DNA from: Chitinophaga sp. CF118
GTDB taxonomy: Bacteria > Bacteroidota > Bacteroidia > Chitinophagales > Chitinophagaceae
Assembly (NCBI RefSeq): GCF_900112615.1
Contig: NZ_FOMK01000004.1
Span: forward strand, 558,001-622,000
Reading direction: 5' to 3'
DNA: 64,000 nt
Under the pieces are notes generated by a model, which was not told the origin of the DNA, ran no database searches, and saw nothing but the letters and a program-made list of their open reading frames with translations. A program made the position numbers and the translations under genes. Positions 18,178-28,500 of this stretch are shown one piece after another. Every line of letters begins with the position of its first letter. Position 1 is the stretch's first letter.

Positions 18178-19605
18178 ATGAAACATTTACTTCTTGCCCT
18201 GTTTACACTTATATCCTTAACCAGTTTAGGGCAAGATAAAATTAAAAAGAAAATTAATTATGTACGCAGTTTCCGGGAAGAGTCAGACTCACTCATAGTG
18301 GAGTTGGGCAATAACCCACAATTATGTTTTCTCCGGAGGAAGAACAATCCAAATTTCCCTAAGTATTTAGCATTACTAAAACAGTATAAACATAAGGGCT
18401 ATTTTCAGAGTGGAAAATTATTGGAGATAGGAGTTGAAGAAGAAACCAATAATATAAAATTCTTCAGGGTTTTGAGTAAACCTGAGGAAGAAAAACATGA
18501 ATATCTCCAACCACACTATGGCGTTGTTGTATCAGCGGTTGTGTCAGATAAAGAGATGGACAGTCTTTATGATGAGGCACTTGAGCTTTTTCACAAAAAG
18601 CAATATGAAGATGCAATTGTTACCATTAACAAGGTAATAGTAATAAATACACAAAACCCTGATTACCATAAATTTAAAGCATATTGTTTGTCCTATTTAA
18701 AACAATACAAACAATCCACAGATGAAATAAAGTTCGCACTTGAAATGGACGGGGCCAATTCCGAATTATACGAGATCATGGCAAACAATTTCTATTTTTT
18801 GAAAGACAACGAAAATGCAATTAAGTGCTACGAACAAGCAATTGAATATGAAAGGGAAAATCTTCCCAGAGTTTATCATAATTATATAAGATGCTTAATT
18901 GAAATACCCAGTCCACAAAGAGCAATAGAAGTTTACAAACTTTATCAATACCGTACAGATCACGAGACTGGTTATTCAGGCGATACTGAAAGATTTTCCG
19001 GCGACCTGGTTTTTTATGCCGGACAAGCCTATGAACAAATAAAAGACTGGAAAACTGCCTTTGACATTTACGATAGATTGATCGTTATCTCTCCTGATGT
19101 TTATGGCTATTATGCTCAACGAGGAAGGCTTTATCAACAAAAAGGGGATTTTTCAGAAGCCATCAGCGACTTTGAAACAGCACTGAAACTGGATACTGCA
19201 CAAAGTATTTTACTGACAAACCTTGCGCAGATATATCAGCAACTTCATGACTATAAAAAAGCTGAATCCGCTTATAAAGAATACCTCAGCAAAAACCCTG
19301 ATGATGCCATAGAAATAGGTAACTATGGATACCTTTTACTAGGTAAAGAAGAGTACAATGATGCGCAGATGATGTTCGAAAAATCCATCTATATTGATAA
19401 CAAAAATATAGACACGCATATAGGGCGTATACTTGCAGCATATTTTCTCGGAGATACCGAAAATAAGAATAGATTCATTGCAAAAGCAAAACTGCAATTC
19501 CCTGAAATTACAATTGATACGACAACATTAAAAACATTAATAAAAACAGGTAATTACTATTATCCTCAAAGACTCATCCTTGTTTGGGAAAACGCAATTT
19601 TCTAA
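18178..19605 (+). CDS. Exported tetratricopeptide-repeat protein
   Basis: The 475-residue protein has a signal peptide (MKHLLLALFTLISLTSLG) and an N-terminal ~110-residue region without repeats. At least seven TPR units then run from ~125 to 440, with the usual A/G-Y-A spacing, e.g. DALELFHKKQYEDAIVTINK-like and GRLYQQKGDFSEAISDFETA. It is probably periplasmic and serves as a protein-binding scaffold. No enzymatic motif is seen. It follows the WG-repeat lipoprotein in the same direction and may be cotranscribed with it and with the small protein at 19686. Confidence 0.8.
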   Translation: MKHLLLALFTLISLTSLGQDKIKKKINYVRSFREESDSLIVELGNNPQLCFLRRKNNPNFPKYLALLKQYKHKGYFQSGKLLEIGVEEETNNIKFFRVLSKPEEEKHEYLQPHYGVVVSAVVSDKEMDSLYDEALELFHKKQYEDAIVTINKVIVINTQNPDYHKFKAYCLSYLKQYKQSTDEIKFALEMDGANSELYEIMANNFYFLKDNENAIKCYEQAIEYERENLPRVYHNYIRCLIEIPSPQRAIEVYKLYQYRTDHETGYSGDTERFSGDLVFYAGQAYEQIKDWKTAFDIYDRLIVISPDVYGYYAQRGRLYQQKGDFSEAISDFETALKLDTAQSILLTNLAQIYQQLHDYKKAESAYKEYLSKNPDDAIEIGNYGYLLLGKEEYNDAQMMFEKSIYIDNKNIDTHIGRILAAYFLGDTENKNRFIAKAKLQFPEITIDTTTLKTLIKTGNYYYPQRLILVWENAIF

Positions 19606-19685
19606 TAACATAGCATGCTCTTATTGAGGAAAATATTTGCATTGTGGTAACCGTAATTATAATACCGATCAAATAAAATACAAAA

Positions 19686-20327
19686 ATGAGGAATAAAAAA
19701 CTGCTGACAATTTTAGCCACACTTTTACTATTAACCTTTCTATTCTTAAAATATATTGTTGGTTTTAATCATATACCTGATCACTTCAGGCATGCAAAAG
19801 AACGATTGTTTTCTTCAGGAAGTTCTGAAGAGAAAGCTCCTGAATTAGCGCAAGACGTGGCAACAGATGCCATATCTGAAGTAAGTACACCAGCTTCGAT
19901 CGATTATCCTTTTGATACAACCGGAATGGCTTTAAGTACAGAGGAAATAGAAAAAATAAAATCTTACCATTATGAAAATTTAAAAAAAGCAAAAAAAGCG
20001 CCTAATGATGAGGAAGCTCAGAGAGCCCTTATACATCTAACCCGAGGTAGACTCACGGAGTTAATAATGGATGCAAATGTGAACATAAAGGTTGGCAAAT
20101 GCTATGAGAATCCCAATACCGATGGAAAATTTAATTGCGTGAGTTGTATGGTATTTATTTACGATCGAAAATTAAAAGACGAATCTGTTAGCGAGGCAAG
20201 AATACTGATTAAACCAGCTTATGACTTCTACCAGTCATCAGAAAATGATATGTGGGATGCAAAAGACATTTCACTTAATATCCCGTTTGATCATAAGTTA
20301 TTCAAACAGTATAGTAAGGTTGAATAA
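19686..20327 (+). CDS. Membrane-anchored protein of unknown function
   Basis: The 213-residue protein has one N-terminal hydrophobic segment (~5-25, KLLTILATLLLLTFLFLKYIVGF), then an acidic, Ala/Ser/Glu-rich linker and a soluble region (~85-213) with two cysteines close together (KCYENPNTDGKFNCVSC). I do not recognise the family. It is the third of three same-strand genes for exported proteins. A hairpin repeat of the dispersed family follows its stop. Confidence 0.6.
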   Translation: MRNKKLLTILATLLLLTFLFLKYIVGFNHIPDHFRHAKERLFSSGSSEEKAPELAQDVATDAISEVSTPASIDYPFDTTGMALSTEEIEKIKSYHYENLKKAKKAPNDEEAQRALIHLTRGRLTELIMDANVNIKVGKCYENPNTDGKFNCVSCMVFIYDRKLKDESVSEARILIKPAYDFYQSSENDMWDAKDISLNIPFDHKLFKQYSKVE

Positions 20328-20341
20328 ATTTCATGAACTTT

Positions 20342-20412
20342 AATTAGCCCTGCAAATCATTGATTCGCAACGCTAATTAAAGTTAGTGAAAAAGAGCAGG
20401 GAGATGTCGATG
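20342..20412. repeat. Dispersed hairpin-plus-tail repeat, copy A
   Basis: A degenerate stem (ATTAGC...GCTAAT flanking CAAATCAT) is followed by the tail GTGAAAAAGAGCAGGGAGAT then GTCGA. The tail and hairpin are nearly the same as copy B (32550-32620) and related to copy C (33620-33687). Read on the minus strand the tail resembles the T-arm and acceptor 3' end of a tRNA. It lies between convergent genes. Confidence 0.7.
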
Positions 20413-20417
20413 ATTAA

Positions 20418-21386
20418 TTACTTTACCACCAGACCTGTTATCTTACCCGGCATATTATCTAACCCCAAAGCGTTTCCATTTTTCCAGTAGGTGGCTATAC
20501 CATTCAGATAGCCACCTACATAAACGTCAGCTCCAACCACAGTTATGACATTTACACCGGCAGCCTCTTTCCCGTCGGTCAGCAGGTTAGCTTTCCCGTT
20601 CTTCCAGCAAACGGCGATATTTGTACCTTCTGCATTTCTGTCAAAACCGGCTACATATACATCGTTACCGGATATAGCAATAGCGTTTGCTCCGCAGCCG
20701 TCAGGGATTATTACCGGCATGTTATTTTTCCAGTATATGGCTACTTCTTTTCCGGCATCATTTATTGCAAAACCGGATACATACACATCGTTACCTGATA
20801 CAGCAATAGCCTTTGCTTCTGCACTCTTTTTCCCTTCTGTGAGAGATACTGCTTTCCCATTTTTCCAGTAGGTAGCAACATACTCCCCTGCCTCATTTAC
20901 CTGGGAGCCAGCCATATAAACATCATTGCCGGCCAATGTAATAGCGTATAGTTTAGTATCTTCTTCCATAGAGGTGGCTACTCCATTTTTCCAGTAAATA
21001 GCCTGCGAACCGTTATTCCCAATTACATGTACGTCGGATCCAGACACACTAATGCCGATGGCTTTTGAATATGTTTTTCCATCTGCAAGTCTGATCGCTT
21101 TCCCGTTTTTCCAATAAGTGGCAACAGGTTCTCCTGCGAGGTTGTATTCATAACCGGCCACATATTCATCATTGCCCGACACGGTGATAGCACACGCCGC
21201 AGCTGTTGTTTTCCCATCCGTCAGCGGTATTTTTTCCCCGTTTTTCCAGTAAGTGAGCCCTGTTCCGTTACCAGTGAAATCATCGTAAGCCAGCAGCAAA
21301 ACAGGTGTGGACTGGGCTTTAAGTACAGTGGTTAACGTCATTAATAAAAACAACAGGCTAAGTAATTTTTTCATCCTCATAATCAT
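20418..21386 (-). CDS. Exported YWKNG-repeat, beta-propeller-like protein
   Basis: The 322-residue protein has a signal peptide (best start MKKLLSLLFLL at 21374). Nearly all of the rest is about seven to eight repeats of ~38 residues with the pattern YWKNGK-x-(I/L)-x-(D/E)GK...(A/I)ITVSGNDVYVAGY. Each would form a blade, giving a beta-propeller. The function of this repeat family is unknown. It is the last gene of a four-gene leftward operon, starting 3 bp after the stop of the preceding gene. The repeats are well conserved at DNA level, suggesting recent duplication. Confidence 0.75.
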   Translation of the reverse strand: MIMRMKKLLSLLFLLMTLTTVLKAQSTPVLLLAYDDFTGNGTGLTYWKNGEKIPLTDGKTTAAACAITVSGNDEYVAGYEYNLAGEPVATYWKNGKAIRLADGKTYSKAIGISVSGSDVHVIGNNGSQAIYWKNGVATSMEEDTKLYAITLAGNDVYMAGSQVNEAGEYVATYWKNGKAVSLTEGKKSAEAKAIAVSGNDVYVSGFAINDAGKEVAIYWKNNMPVIIPDGCGANAIAISGNDVYVAGFDRNAEGTNIAVCWKNGKANLLTDGKEAAGVNVITVVGADVYVGGYLNGIATYWKNGNALGLDNMPGKITGLVVK

Positions 21387-21389
21387 GTT

Positions 21390-21878
21390 TTATTCTTTTG
21401 ATAAATACTGTGTAACTACTTCCAGCACTTCTGTTTCGTAACGTTCCTGTTCTAATGCTCCTTTACGTGTACCTGAGAAATAATCACTGATAGCGTAGCT
21501 TTTCCCATACCTGTCTTTCTTATTTGATAGTACATAATGCGGTTCACAATTGTCGGTTTCTAAAAGGATATACACTTCGTCAAAATCCATCAGCTTTCTG
21601 GTATACAAACCGGGCACTTTGTGGAACAGCTGTCTTTTTGTCAAATCAAAAACATAGGTAACATTAAGCTTAAACAAGAAATCGTATATAGCATAAGTCG
21701 CACAAAAAATGCCAATGCTCAATATCAACATATAAAGATCGCGACCTATAACCACGAAATATGGAAGCGAAAATGCTATTGCGGCCAGCAACAGACAAAT
21801 AATGATTTTGTATTTGTACCGTTTGTTAGGCTGCAGGCTTAACCTTTCACTGGTAATGCTGAAGGTCCAGAATGCCAT
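21390..21878 (-). CDS. Membrane protein of unknown function (two spans)
   Basis: I choose the ATG at 21878 (MAFWTFSITSERLSLQ) rather than 21911, because it leaves a normal 16-bp gap to the upstream stop. The 162-residue protein has two adjacent hydrophobic spans (~26-68) and a soluble C-terminal half (YVFDLTKRQLFHKVPGLYTRKLMDFDEVYILLE), a layout seen in PH-like membrane proteins. It resembles its operon neighbour at 21895-22371 in architecture. Family not recognised. Confidence 0.6.
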   Translation of the reverse strand: MAFWTFSITSERLSLQPNKRYKYKIIICLLLAAIAFSLPYFVVIGRDLYMLILSIGIFCATYAIYDFLFKLNVTYVFDLTKRQLFHKVPGLYTRKLMDFDEVYILLETDNCEPHYVLSNKKDRYGKSYAISDYFSGTRKGALEQERYETEVLEVVTQYLSKE

Positions 21879-21894
21879 TATCAACCGTTTTAAA

Positions 21895-22371
21895 TTATGC
21901 GTTGTGAGCATTTGTTATGCCCATAATCCGGGCGGCTTCGTCTATAACGTTTTGCAAAGGCTTAGTCACAAACATGGTTTGGTGCAGCAACAGATTGCGT
22001 TGCTTCCCGTTTGGTGCAACAATCAAGCTAGCCGTTGCATTAATGGTGATAAGGAATGTTTGTTTGGAGATTAGAAAATTATGAAAATCATCAAATTGAA
22101 ATACCCTTGGTGGTAAAAAGAAGAATGATTGTGCAATGATAGTACGGCTGTCTACATCAAACCGTGTGCTGGCACTAGCACGAAGCAGCAGAATCAGTCC
22201 GAATATGCCTGCTAAGGCACTCAGAACTTTATTGCCATTGGTCTTTTCGCTATAGACAAAAGTAAGCACCCCAACAGCCAGCAAAAACAGGGCAACAATG
22301 CAATACAATGCACGTTGAGGGGTTTTGATATATACATTTCCTTCCCTGGTAAAGTATTTGAATTGTTCCAT
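21895..22371 (-). CDS. Membrane protein of unknown function (two spans, PH-like layout)
   Basis: The ATG at 22371 (MEQFKYFTREGNVYIKTPQRALY) is preferred over 22422, leaving a 10-bp gap to the DUF4870 gene. The 158-residue protein has two hydrophobic spans (~20-65) followed by a soluble domain with alternating hydrophobic strands (FDVDSRTIIAQSFFFLPPRVFQFDDF). The same order is seen in the next gene, so the two may be distant paralogues that work together in the membrane. Function unknown. Confidence 0.6.
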   Translation of the reverse strand: MEQFKYFTREGNVYIKTPQRALYCIVALFLLAVGVLTFVYSEKTNGNKVLSALAGIFGLILLLRASASTRFDVDSRTIIAQSFFFLPPRVFQFDDFHNFLISKQTFLITINATASLIVAPNGKQRNLLLHQTMFVTKPLQNVIDEAARIMGITNAHNA

Positions 22372-22381
22372 ATTTCTTCTT

Positions 22382-22705
22382 TTAAGAAATGAATGCAAAT
22401 TTATCCTCGAACATTTTACCAATTAAAGGAACCGGCTTTTTAGCACTGTTAGCCGCATTAATGATTCCCATTACCCATAAAATAACAATTACCCATCCCA
22501 CCATACCCAGAAAGGCCAGGCTCGGTATAATATGTGCGATAATACTTGTTAAAACGTTTAAAAGGATGCTCACAACTGCCAAACCCAGAGACTGTCTCAA
22601 ATGATATTTGAGCAGATCATCCGCTTTTTCTTTTCCCATAAAATAAGCAATCAGCCATCCAATCAATGTAATGTAGGATACCATAGATAATGTCTTGTTG
22701 TTCAT
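22382..22705 (-). CDS. DUF4870/Tic20-like small membrane protein
   Basis: The 107-residue protein matches the DUF4870 pattern: a short polar N-terminus, a first span (YITLIGWLIAYFMG), the conserved amphipathic KYHLRQSLGL motif and two more spans (VVSILLNVLTSIIAHIIP and GMVGWVIVILWVMGIINAAN), ending in KPVPLIGKMFEDKF. The family is widespread and uncharacterised, related to Tic20/HOTT. It is the first gene of the four-gene operon running to 20418. Confidence 0.85.
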   Translation of the reverse strand: MNNKTLSMVSYITLIGWLIAYFMGKEKADDLLKYHLRQSLGLAVVSILLNVLTSIIAHIIPSLAFLGMVGWVIVILWVMGIINAANSAKKPVPLIGKMFEDKFAFIS

Positions 22706-23016
22706 TTTCGTAATTTTTTAATTAAGCATTATTGCTATCACAAATTTGTGACTCAGTGCAATGACCTGCAAGTTTCAGTATACGACAAAACATCTACCGG
22801 TCTAAAAAAGAGGGTCTACAATACGTCTACAAAATCATACATTACACTGATTATCAATTACTCATAATAGTTCTTTCAGGGGCAGAATTTCTTGCAGAAG
22901 AAAATAACATCAATATAAATAAAAAAGCCCCCTGGTTTAAACCAGGAGACTTTTGTTTAAATAGGCATCTATTCCAGCCTATCTGCGATGGTTGGTGTCT
23001 GTTATATAGGTTATGG
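22706..23016. other. Intergenic region, no gene
   Basis: This 311-bp AT-rich stretch separates two leftward operons. Apart from the terminator at 22925-22953 nothing gene-like is visible. Confidence 0.6.
22925..22953 (-). terminator. Terminator of the SusC/SusD/TlpA operon
   Basis: A near-perfect palindrome CCTGGTTTAAACCAGG with extra outer AAG/CTT pairing is flanked on the left by AAAAAA, which is a T-run on the minus strand. It lies about 65 bp beyond the stop of the TlpA-like gene. Confidence 0.7.
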
Positions 23017-24132
23017 TTATTGGGCAAATAGTTGTTCCAGTTTATCCAGCAGTGCATCTCCACGTAAGTTCACAGCTACAATCACTCCTTTGGAGTTCAC
23101 CAGTGCATTCTGAGGAATTGCATTGATACCATACATCTGCGCTATTGGATCTTTAAATCCTGCAATTAGTGATGACACATGATACCATGGCATACCGTCT
23201 TTTTGAATCGCTGCTTTCCATTTCTCAGCTTTATCATCCAGTGATACACTTATAATGTTCAGCCCTTTTGGGTGAAATTGCTCGTATGCTTTTACAACAG
23301 TAGGGTTTTCTGCGCGGCAAGGTGTACACCAGCTGGCCCAGAAGTCAATCAGAGTATAATTACCTTTATCCATTACTTCCTGGAGAGACAGTTTCGTTCC
23401 TTCCGGAGTGGTGGATTCAAAATTTTTCGCCGGAGTACCAGCCTGCATATTTCTTGACCCATTAATCTTCTTTTCGAAATCTATTCCATCGGCAGATGTT
23501 CTCAGTGTTACATCAAGTTTCTGGAAATGCGGCATCACTTCGCCGTAATTGATGAACATACCCGCAGTCATTTTCAACAGATAAAAGGAGAGTGTGGACT
23601 TAGGATGTTTATCGATGAAGGTATAGGTCAGGTCCTTCTGTTTCTGAGTCAGTTCCCTGCGTCTTACAGAAATTTTACGAGCTTCCTCATCCCTGCGGGA
23701 AGCCTCTGGAATGGCCGTCCAGCGGTTTCTCAGACTAACTTCTTCGTTCTGCAAAGGTATCAGTTTAGAATATAGGTCATGGTATTCTACAGCTTTTTCA
23801 TTGCCTTTAACTTTTGAGTATTTGATGGAATCGCCAGCAATAAGCTCCACTGTTTTTCCACCGGCAATATATACCTGGATATAATCTGCAGGTATTCCAT
23901 CACCCACCCGGATCATAGCAAACCCGGGGCCTTTTAATGATCCGGAAACAGAGAACTCTCCATCTTTCACCGTTGTTCTTACTGGTTTATAACTCCCTGC
24001 TACCATTATAACGCCTGAGTTGTTACAGGAAGGATTCATTTTTCCATGAATGGTAAAGGCCGTACTGTCCTGGGCGTTAGTGTACAGCGCCATAGCAAGC
24101 ATATTTCCAGCTAATAATAAGTAGCGTTTCAT
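23017..24132 (-). CDS. TlpA-family thioredoxin-like protein with DUF4369 domain
   Basis: The start is set at 24132 (MKRYLLLAGNMLAMALYTNA, a good signal peptide). The protein is ~371 residues. The N-terminal half is a DUF4369-type beta-rich domain (ITGKMNPSCNNSGVIMVAG-like), the C-terminal ~140 residues a thioredoxin fold with the redox-active FWASWCTPCRAENP motif and the cis-Pro region GINAIPQNALV. Such proteins are periplasmic disulfide reductases. It is the last gene of the sigma/FecR/SusC/SusD operon, a frequent arrangement in Bacteroidota; how it serves the transporter is not known. Confidence 0.88.
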   Translation of the reverse strand: MKRYLLLAGNMLAMALYTNAQDSTAFTIHGKMNPSCNNSGVIMVAGSYKPVRTTVKDGEFSVSGSLKGPGFAMIRVGDGIPADYIQVYIAGGKTVELIAGDSIKYSKVKGNEKAVEYHDLYSKLIPLQNEEVSLRNRWTAIPEASRRDEEARKISVRRRELTQKQKDLTYTFIDKHPKSTLSFYLLKMTAGMFINYGEVMPHFQKLDVTLRTSADGIDFEKKINGSRNMQAGTPAKNFESTTPEGTKLSLQEVMDKGNYTLIDFWASWCTPCRAENPTVVKAYEQFHPKGLNIISVSLDDKAEKWKAAIQKDGMPWYHVSSLIAGFKDPIAQMYGINAIPQNALVNSKGVIVAVNLRGDALLDKLEQLFAQ

Positions 24133-24144
24133 AATTATCAAGTT

Positions 24145-25557
24145 TTAGAGGCCGTATCCAAGATTCTGTTTAATCAATGGATTCGCCTGTATGTCAGCAA
24201 ATGGAATTGGGTATAACTGGTCCTCGGTAGTCCAGTTTGGTTTGTCTTTTAGTATGATGTTGGCCTTGTCTGTACGTTTCAGGTCCAGCCAACGATGGCC
24301 GAGTTCTGCAAACATTTCCAGCCTTCTTTCCCGGGCAATAGCGTCCAGCAGATCTGATTGTGTAATCGCCGGATCTGTAGGTGTTAACAATCCTGCACGA
24401 CTTCTGATAACATCAAGATCGCTGATAGCGTTGCTTAAATCACTATTTTCAGTCCTTGCTTCCGCACGAATGAGATACATTTCAGCAAGGCGCAGGAAAA
24501 CCAGCGCTTCTGTTTTAACAGTAGCAGTACCGCTGATCACTTTATATTTATAAGGATGCCTGTACGTTGTAATTACACCTGCGGTAGTGATATTCACACT
24601 TCTGATCCAGTTACTAAGCCGCAGATCTCCAGCCGGGAAAGCGTTGTACAACCCGGGAGTGATCTGATAATTGGGAACTGAAGTAGCTGATCCGGGAACA
24701 AAAGCAGCTCCATCCCATGTAGATATAGTTGTTCCGGGGTTCATCAGCTGTAGTATAACCTCTTTACTGGTGAGCAGGAAAACATTGTTCAGAGTGGTTT
24801 CCAGGCGATATAACGGTGTACCACCCTCTTTGGCTTCAATAACTTCTGTAGCCATCAACTCAGCATCTTTCCAGTTTTTTTGATAGAGATATACTCTTGC
24901 AAGAAAAGCAGAAGCGGCAAACCTGTTTGCACGGATACGTTGTGTACCCATATAACTTTCTCCCAGGTTAGTACGTGCATATTGAAGGTCTTCCTCCATC
25001 TGCTTATACACCTGTACCATAGGAGTACGGAGCATTTTAGTATTGGTCACATAATCAGTCCCTAAAATCAAAGGCACATCTCCATACAGATTTATAAGGT
25101 AGAAGTAATTCACTGCCCTTACAAAACGTGCTTCTGCCAGAAATTGTATTTTAGCTCCTTCTGAAATACCGGTTGATTTTGGCACGTTTTCAATCACCTG
25201 GTTAGCTACATAAATCAGGTTATAAAAAGCTCCCCAGTAATAATTCGTAATCGCAGTATTGGATGTATTGATATTATTGTTGTAAAGTTCGGCATAAGCA
25301 GAGGTAGTAGATGATACTATCAGTTCATCTGCACTGGCACCCAGACCAGCCGACACCGCAGCACCAAAAGCGAAGTTGGAGGTCTTCACCATATTGTTAT
25401 ATAATCCACGTACTACAGAAGCTGCTTTAGTTTCGGTAGCAAAAGCTGCTTCCGCAGTAATGGTATCAATCGGTTTATCTACCTCTACAAATTTGGTACA
25501 ACCACTTGCCAGAAGGCATGTGATCAGCAATATTTTTTTATATCGATTATTAAACAT
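24145..25557 (-). CDS. SusD/RagB-family outer-membrane nutrient-binding lipoprotein
   Basis: The ATG at 25557 (MFNNRYKKILLITCLLASGC) gives a lipoprotein signal with lipobox ASGC, preferred to 25590. The ~470-residue protein shows SusD features: TAEAAFATETKAASVVRGLYNNM, the TPR-rich middle (IQFLAEARFVRAVNYFYLINLYGDVPLI), and the C-terminal EALVFLRLAEMYLIRAEA plus RRLEMFAELGHRWLDLKR and YPIPFADIQANPLIKQNLGY. It binds the substrate on the cell surface and closes like a lid over the SusC barrel. It starts 10 bp after the SusC stop. Confidence 0.95.
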   Translation of the reverse strand: MFNNRYKKILLITCLLASGCTKFVEVDKPIDTITAEAAFATETKAASVVRGLYNNMVKTSNFAFGAAVSAGLGASADELIVSSTTSAYAELYNNNINTSNTAITNYYWGAFYNLIYVANQVIENVPKSTGISEGAKIQFLAEARFVRAVNYFYLINLYGDVPLILGTDYVTNTKMLRTPMVQVYKQMEEDLQYARTNLGESYMGTQRIRANRFAASAFLARVYLYQKNWKDAELMATEVIEAKEGGTPLYRLETTLNNVFLLTSKEVILQLMNPGTTISTWDGAAFVPGSATSVPNYQITPGLYNAFPAGDLRLSNWIRSVNITTAGVITTYRHPYKYKVISGTATVKTEALVFLRLAEMYLIRAEARTENSDLSNAISDLDVIRSRAGLLTPTDPAITQSDLLDAIARERRLEMFAELGHRWLDLKRTDKANIILKDKPNWTTEDQLYPIPFADIQANPLIKQNLGYGL

Positions 25558-25567
25558 AGTTGAGCAA

Positions 25568-28500
25568 TTAGAGTGAAATTTGTAAACCACCTGTGATTGT
25601 GCGCAGCGGCGCCATTCTTGTATAGTTCTGGATCTCAGGATCTCCCCCTTTATACGGAGTAATTACGAACAGGTTCTGCGCCGACATATACAGGCGACAG
25701 GAACGTACATGAACTGCGCTAAGCCATGAAGCTGGCAGACTGTAGGAAAGATTCACATTTTTCAAACGCAGGAATGATGCGTCTGTAAGTACACCATCCG
25801 AAAAGCGAAAAGCATAGAAACCCTGTAAACCGTTAGCCTGACCAGCTGAAGTTGTAAATTTCTGTACATCAGTTCTCTGTCCCGGCTCCTTCCATCTGTC
25901 CAATGCCATTACCGGTACGTTGTAAGCCATACCTGGTGGATTATAGAGGTTATTTCCCTTCCAACTGGTTCCCAGTTGTTTGGTAAACTGGAAGAAAAAA
26001 CTAAGATCAAATCCTTTGTAGCTGAAGGTATTGTTGATCCCTCCATAATAACGGGGATCGGTGTTCCTTCCCGGAACAAAGTCAAGTGTACCCCCAACTC
26101 CGTCATTATTCTGGTCTTTAGCAGCATACAGGCCAGTAGTTGGATCCACACCAAGGAATTGCATTGCCATTACCTGGTTCAGAGAATGGCCAATAGAATA
26201 TTTGGTAGCGTAACTGGAGGTTGCCAGGTTTGGGTATTTCTTTAAATAATTAGTTGGAATAGTGATATTAAAATCTGTTGTCCATTTGAGTTTCCCGTCT
26301 ATGTTGCGCGATGTGAGGGTTATTTCCCATCCTCTGTTCACAACTTCCACTCCTGCGAGGTTGGATAAAATGCTGGAAAAACCGGTAGAACCAGTTAAAG
26401 GATACTTTACGAGTGGCTCGGAAGACAGGTTATGATAAAATGAAGTAGTAAGCATCAGCCTGTCTTTGAAGAAACCCAGTTCCAGTGCGATTTCGGTTTT
26501 CTTACTTTTTTCCCAGTGCAGGTCCGGATTAAAAAGTTTAGTAGGCAGCAGGGTGGTAGAATCTCCGTACGATGTACCTGCTCCCCAGGTGTCGAGATAC
26601 ATATATTCGCCAATCTGGTCATTACCTGTTACACCATAGCTACCACGTAATTTACCATAACTGAGGAAAGATATATTCCCGGCCCATTTTTCATTACTGA
26701 ATAACCATGCGGCACCTATTGCACCAAAGTTTGAGAACCGGTATTCAGGTCCAAAACGACTGGAGCCATCACGACGTCCGGTAAAGTTGACGATATATTT
26801 ATTAGCTACGTTATAGTTAAGACGTCCGAAAAAGGCCTGATAGTTATATTGCTCAAAAGCATTGGTACCGCTAAAGGTCGCAGCTCCGGTCAGAGAATTA
26901 ATAAGATCATCATTTGAATAACCATTACCCGTAACCGTTAGCCTGTTTTTATCTGTCTTGTTGAAAGTAGCTCCAACCAAAGCTGTCAACTTACCTTTCC
27001 ATATCGGTCTGGTATATTCTGCCTGTGGTTCTATGATCCAGGTTTTGAAATTGCCGGAGCCAAAAGTAGCAAAACCTGCCAGGTTAGTCTTTGCAGGGTT
27101 TTGCGCAGCCATCGGTGTCATACGTTTATCGTCTGTTGCCGTATAGTTATATCCAATGCTGCTACGTAGAACCAAACCATTCAGAATATTATAATTCAAC
27201 ATGAGGTTCACGTTGAGATTGTTCATGTTGGCAAGGTATTTTTGTTTCAGCTGTGACATTGGATTGTCTCGTCCGGTATTGTAGCCGCCTTCGTTCCAGG
27301 CAAGATTTCCTGTCGTATCGTAAATTTGGAAATTTGGAGGAAGAAGAATAGCGCTGGCTAAATCTCCTGCTAAAAGATCGCTCTTGCTTATGGAATACAT
27401 ACCTGACAATCCAGCTGAAAATTTCTTGTTGGCAGATGTTGTATAGGTATTGAAGTTGAGAGACAGGCGGTCGCTGGAAAAATCACCCGGCCATACAGTA
27501 CCTTCTTTATGATATCCAGCACCCATGCGATATTGCGTGTTCATATTACTACCGGAAACATTTACCTGTGCATCTAATGCAGAAGCAGAATTACCCGCGA
27601 ACAACTTACCAAAATCGGTATACCGGGTCTGATCAAATAGCAGTAAGTCAGCAGCGTTCGCGTTTGTTTTAGTGACGTTATCGTTCGCAAATGCCTCATT
27701 TCTCATGGCCAGATACTGTTCAGTATTCAGCATGGTTGCCATACGGGTAACACGGCTTACACCTGAGTACACGTTAGCATCTATCTTCATCGGCCCTGCC
27801 TTTCCTTTTTTTGTTGTAATCAGCACCACACCGTTTGCACCACGGGAACCATAGATAGCAGTAGCATCCGCATCTTTTAATACGTCTATACTTTCGATGT
27901 CGGCAGTATTTATTCCTGCCAATGCGGTAAGCCCTTCTCCGGTTGTTGTACCAAATGGGCCGGTGATATTATTCATACGATCATTAGCACCCACCATAGG
28001 CACACCGTCAACAATAACAAGTGCCTGATCTGAAGTAATATCACGATCGAAGTTAGTACGGCCACGAACCTGGATATTCAGACGCGCACCGGGAACACCG
28101 GAAGTCTGGCTTACCACCATTCCCGGAATACGGCCTTCGAGAGCCTGCATTATATTCCCTACCGGTTGTTTCTCGATTTCTTTGGCTGAGATAGATGATA
28201 CTGCACCGGTAGATAACTGGCGCTGCTCAGTATAATATCCTTTATTGATAGTTACGCCTTTTAACTCTGAGGTTACCGGCTGTAACATGATGATCATTTT
28301 ATCAGCCACTTTACGCTGTTGTTCTGCAAAACCGAGGAAAGTTACTACCAGCACAGCGTTGTATGGCACTCCGGATAATTTGAAACTACCTTTTGAGTTA
28401 GTATTTGTAGCCAGCGTACTGTTTTTCACTTTGATGGAAGCGCCAGCCAGAGTTCCCCCATCTGCAGACATTACTATACCGCTGATATCTATGAGACTAT

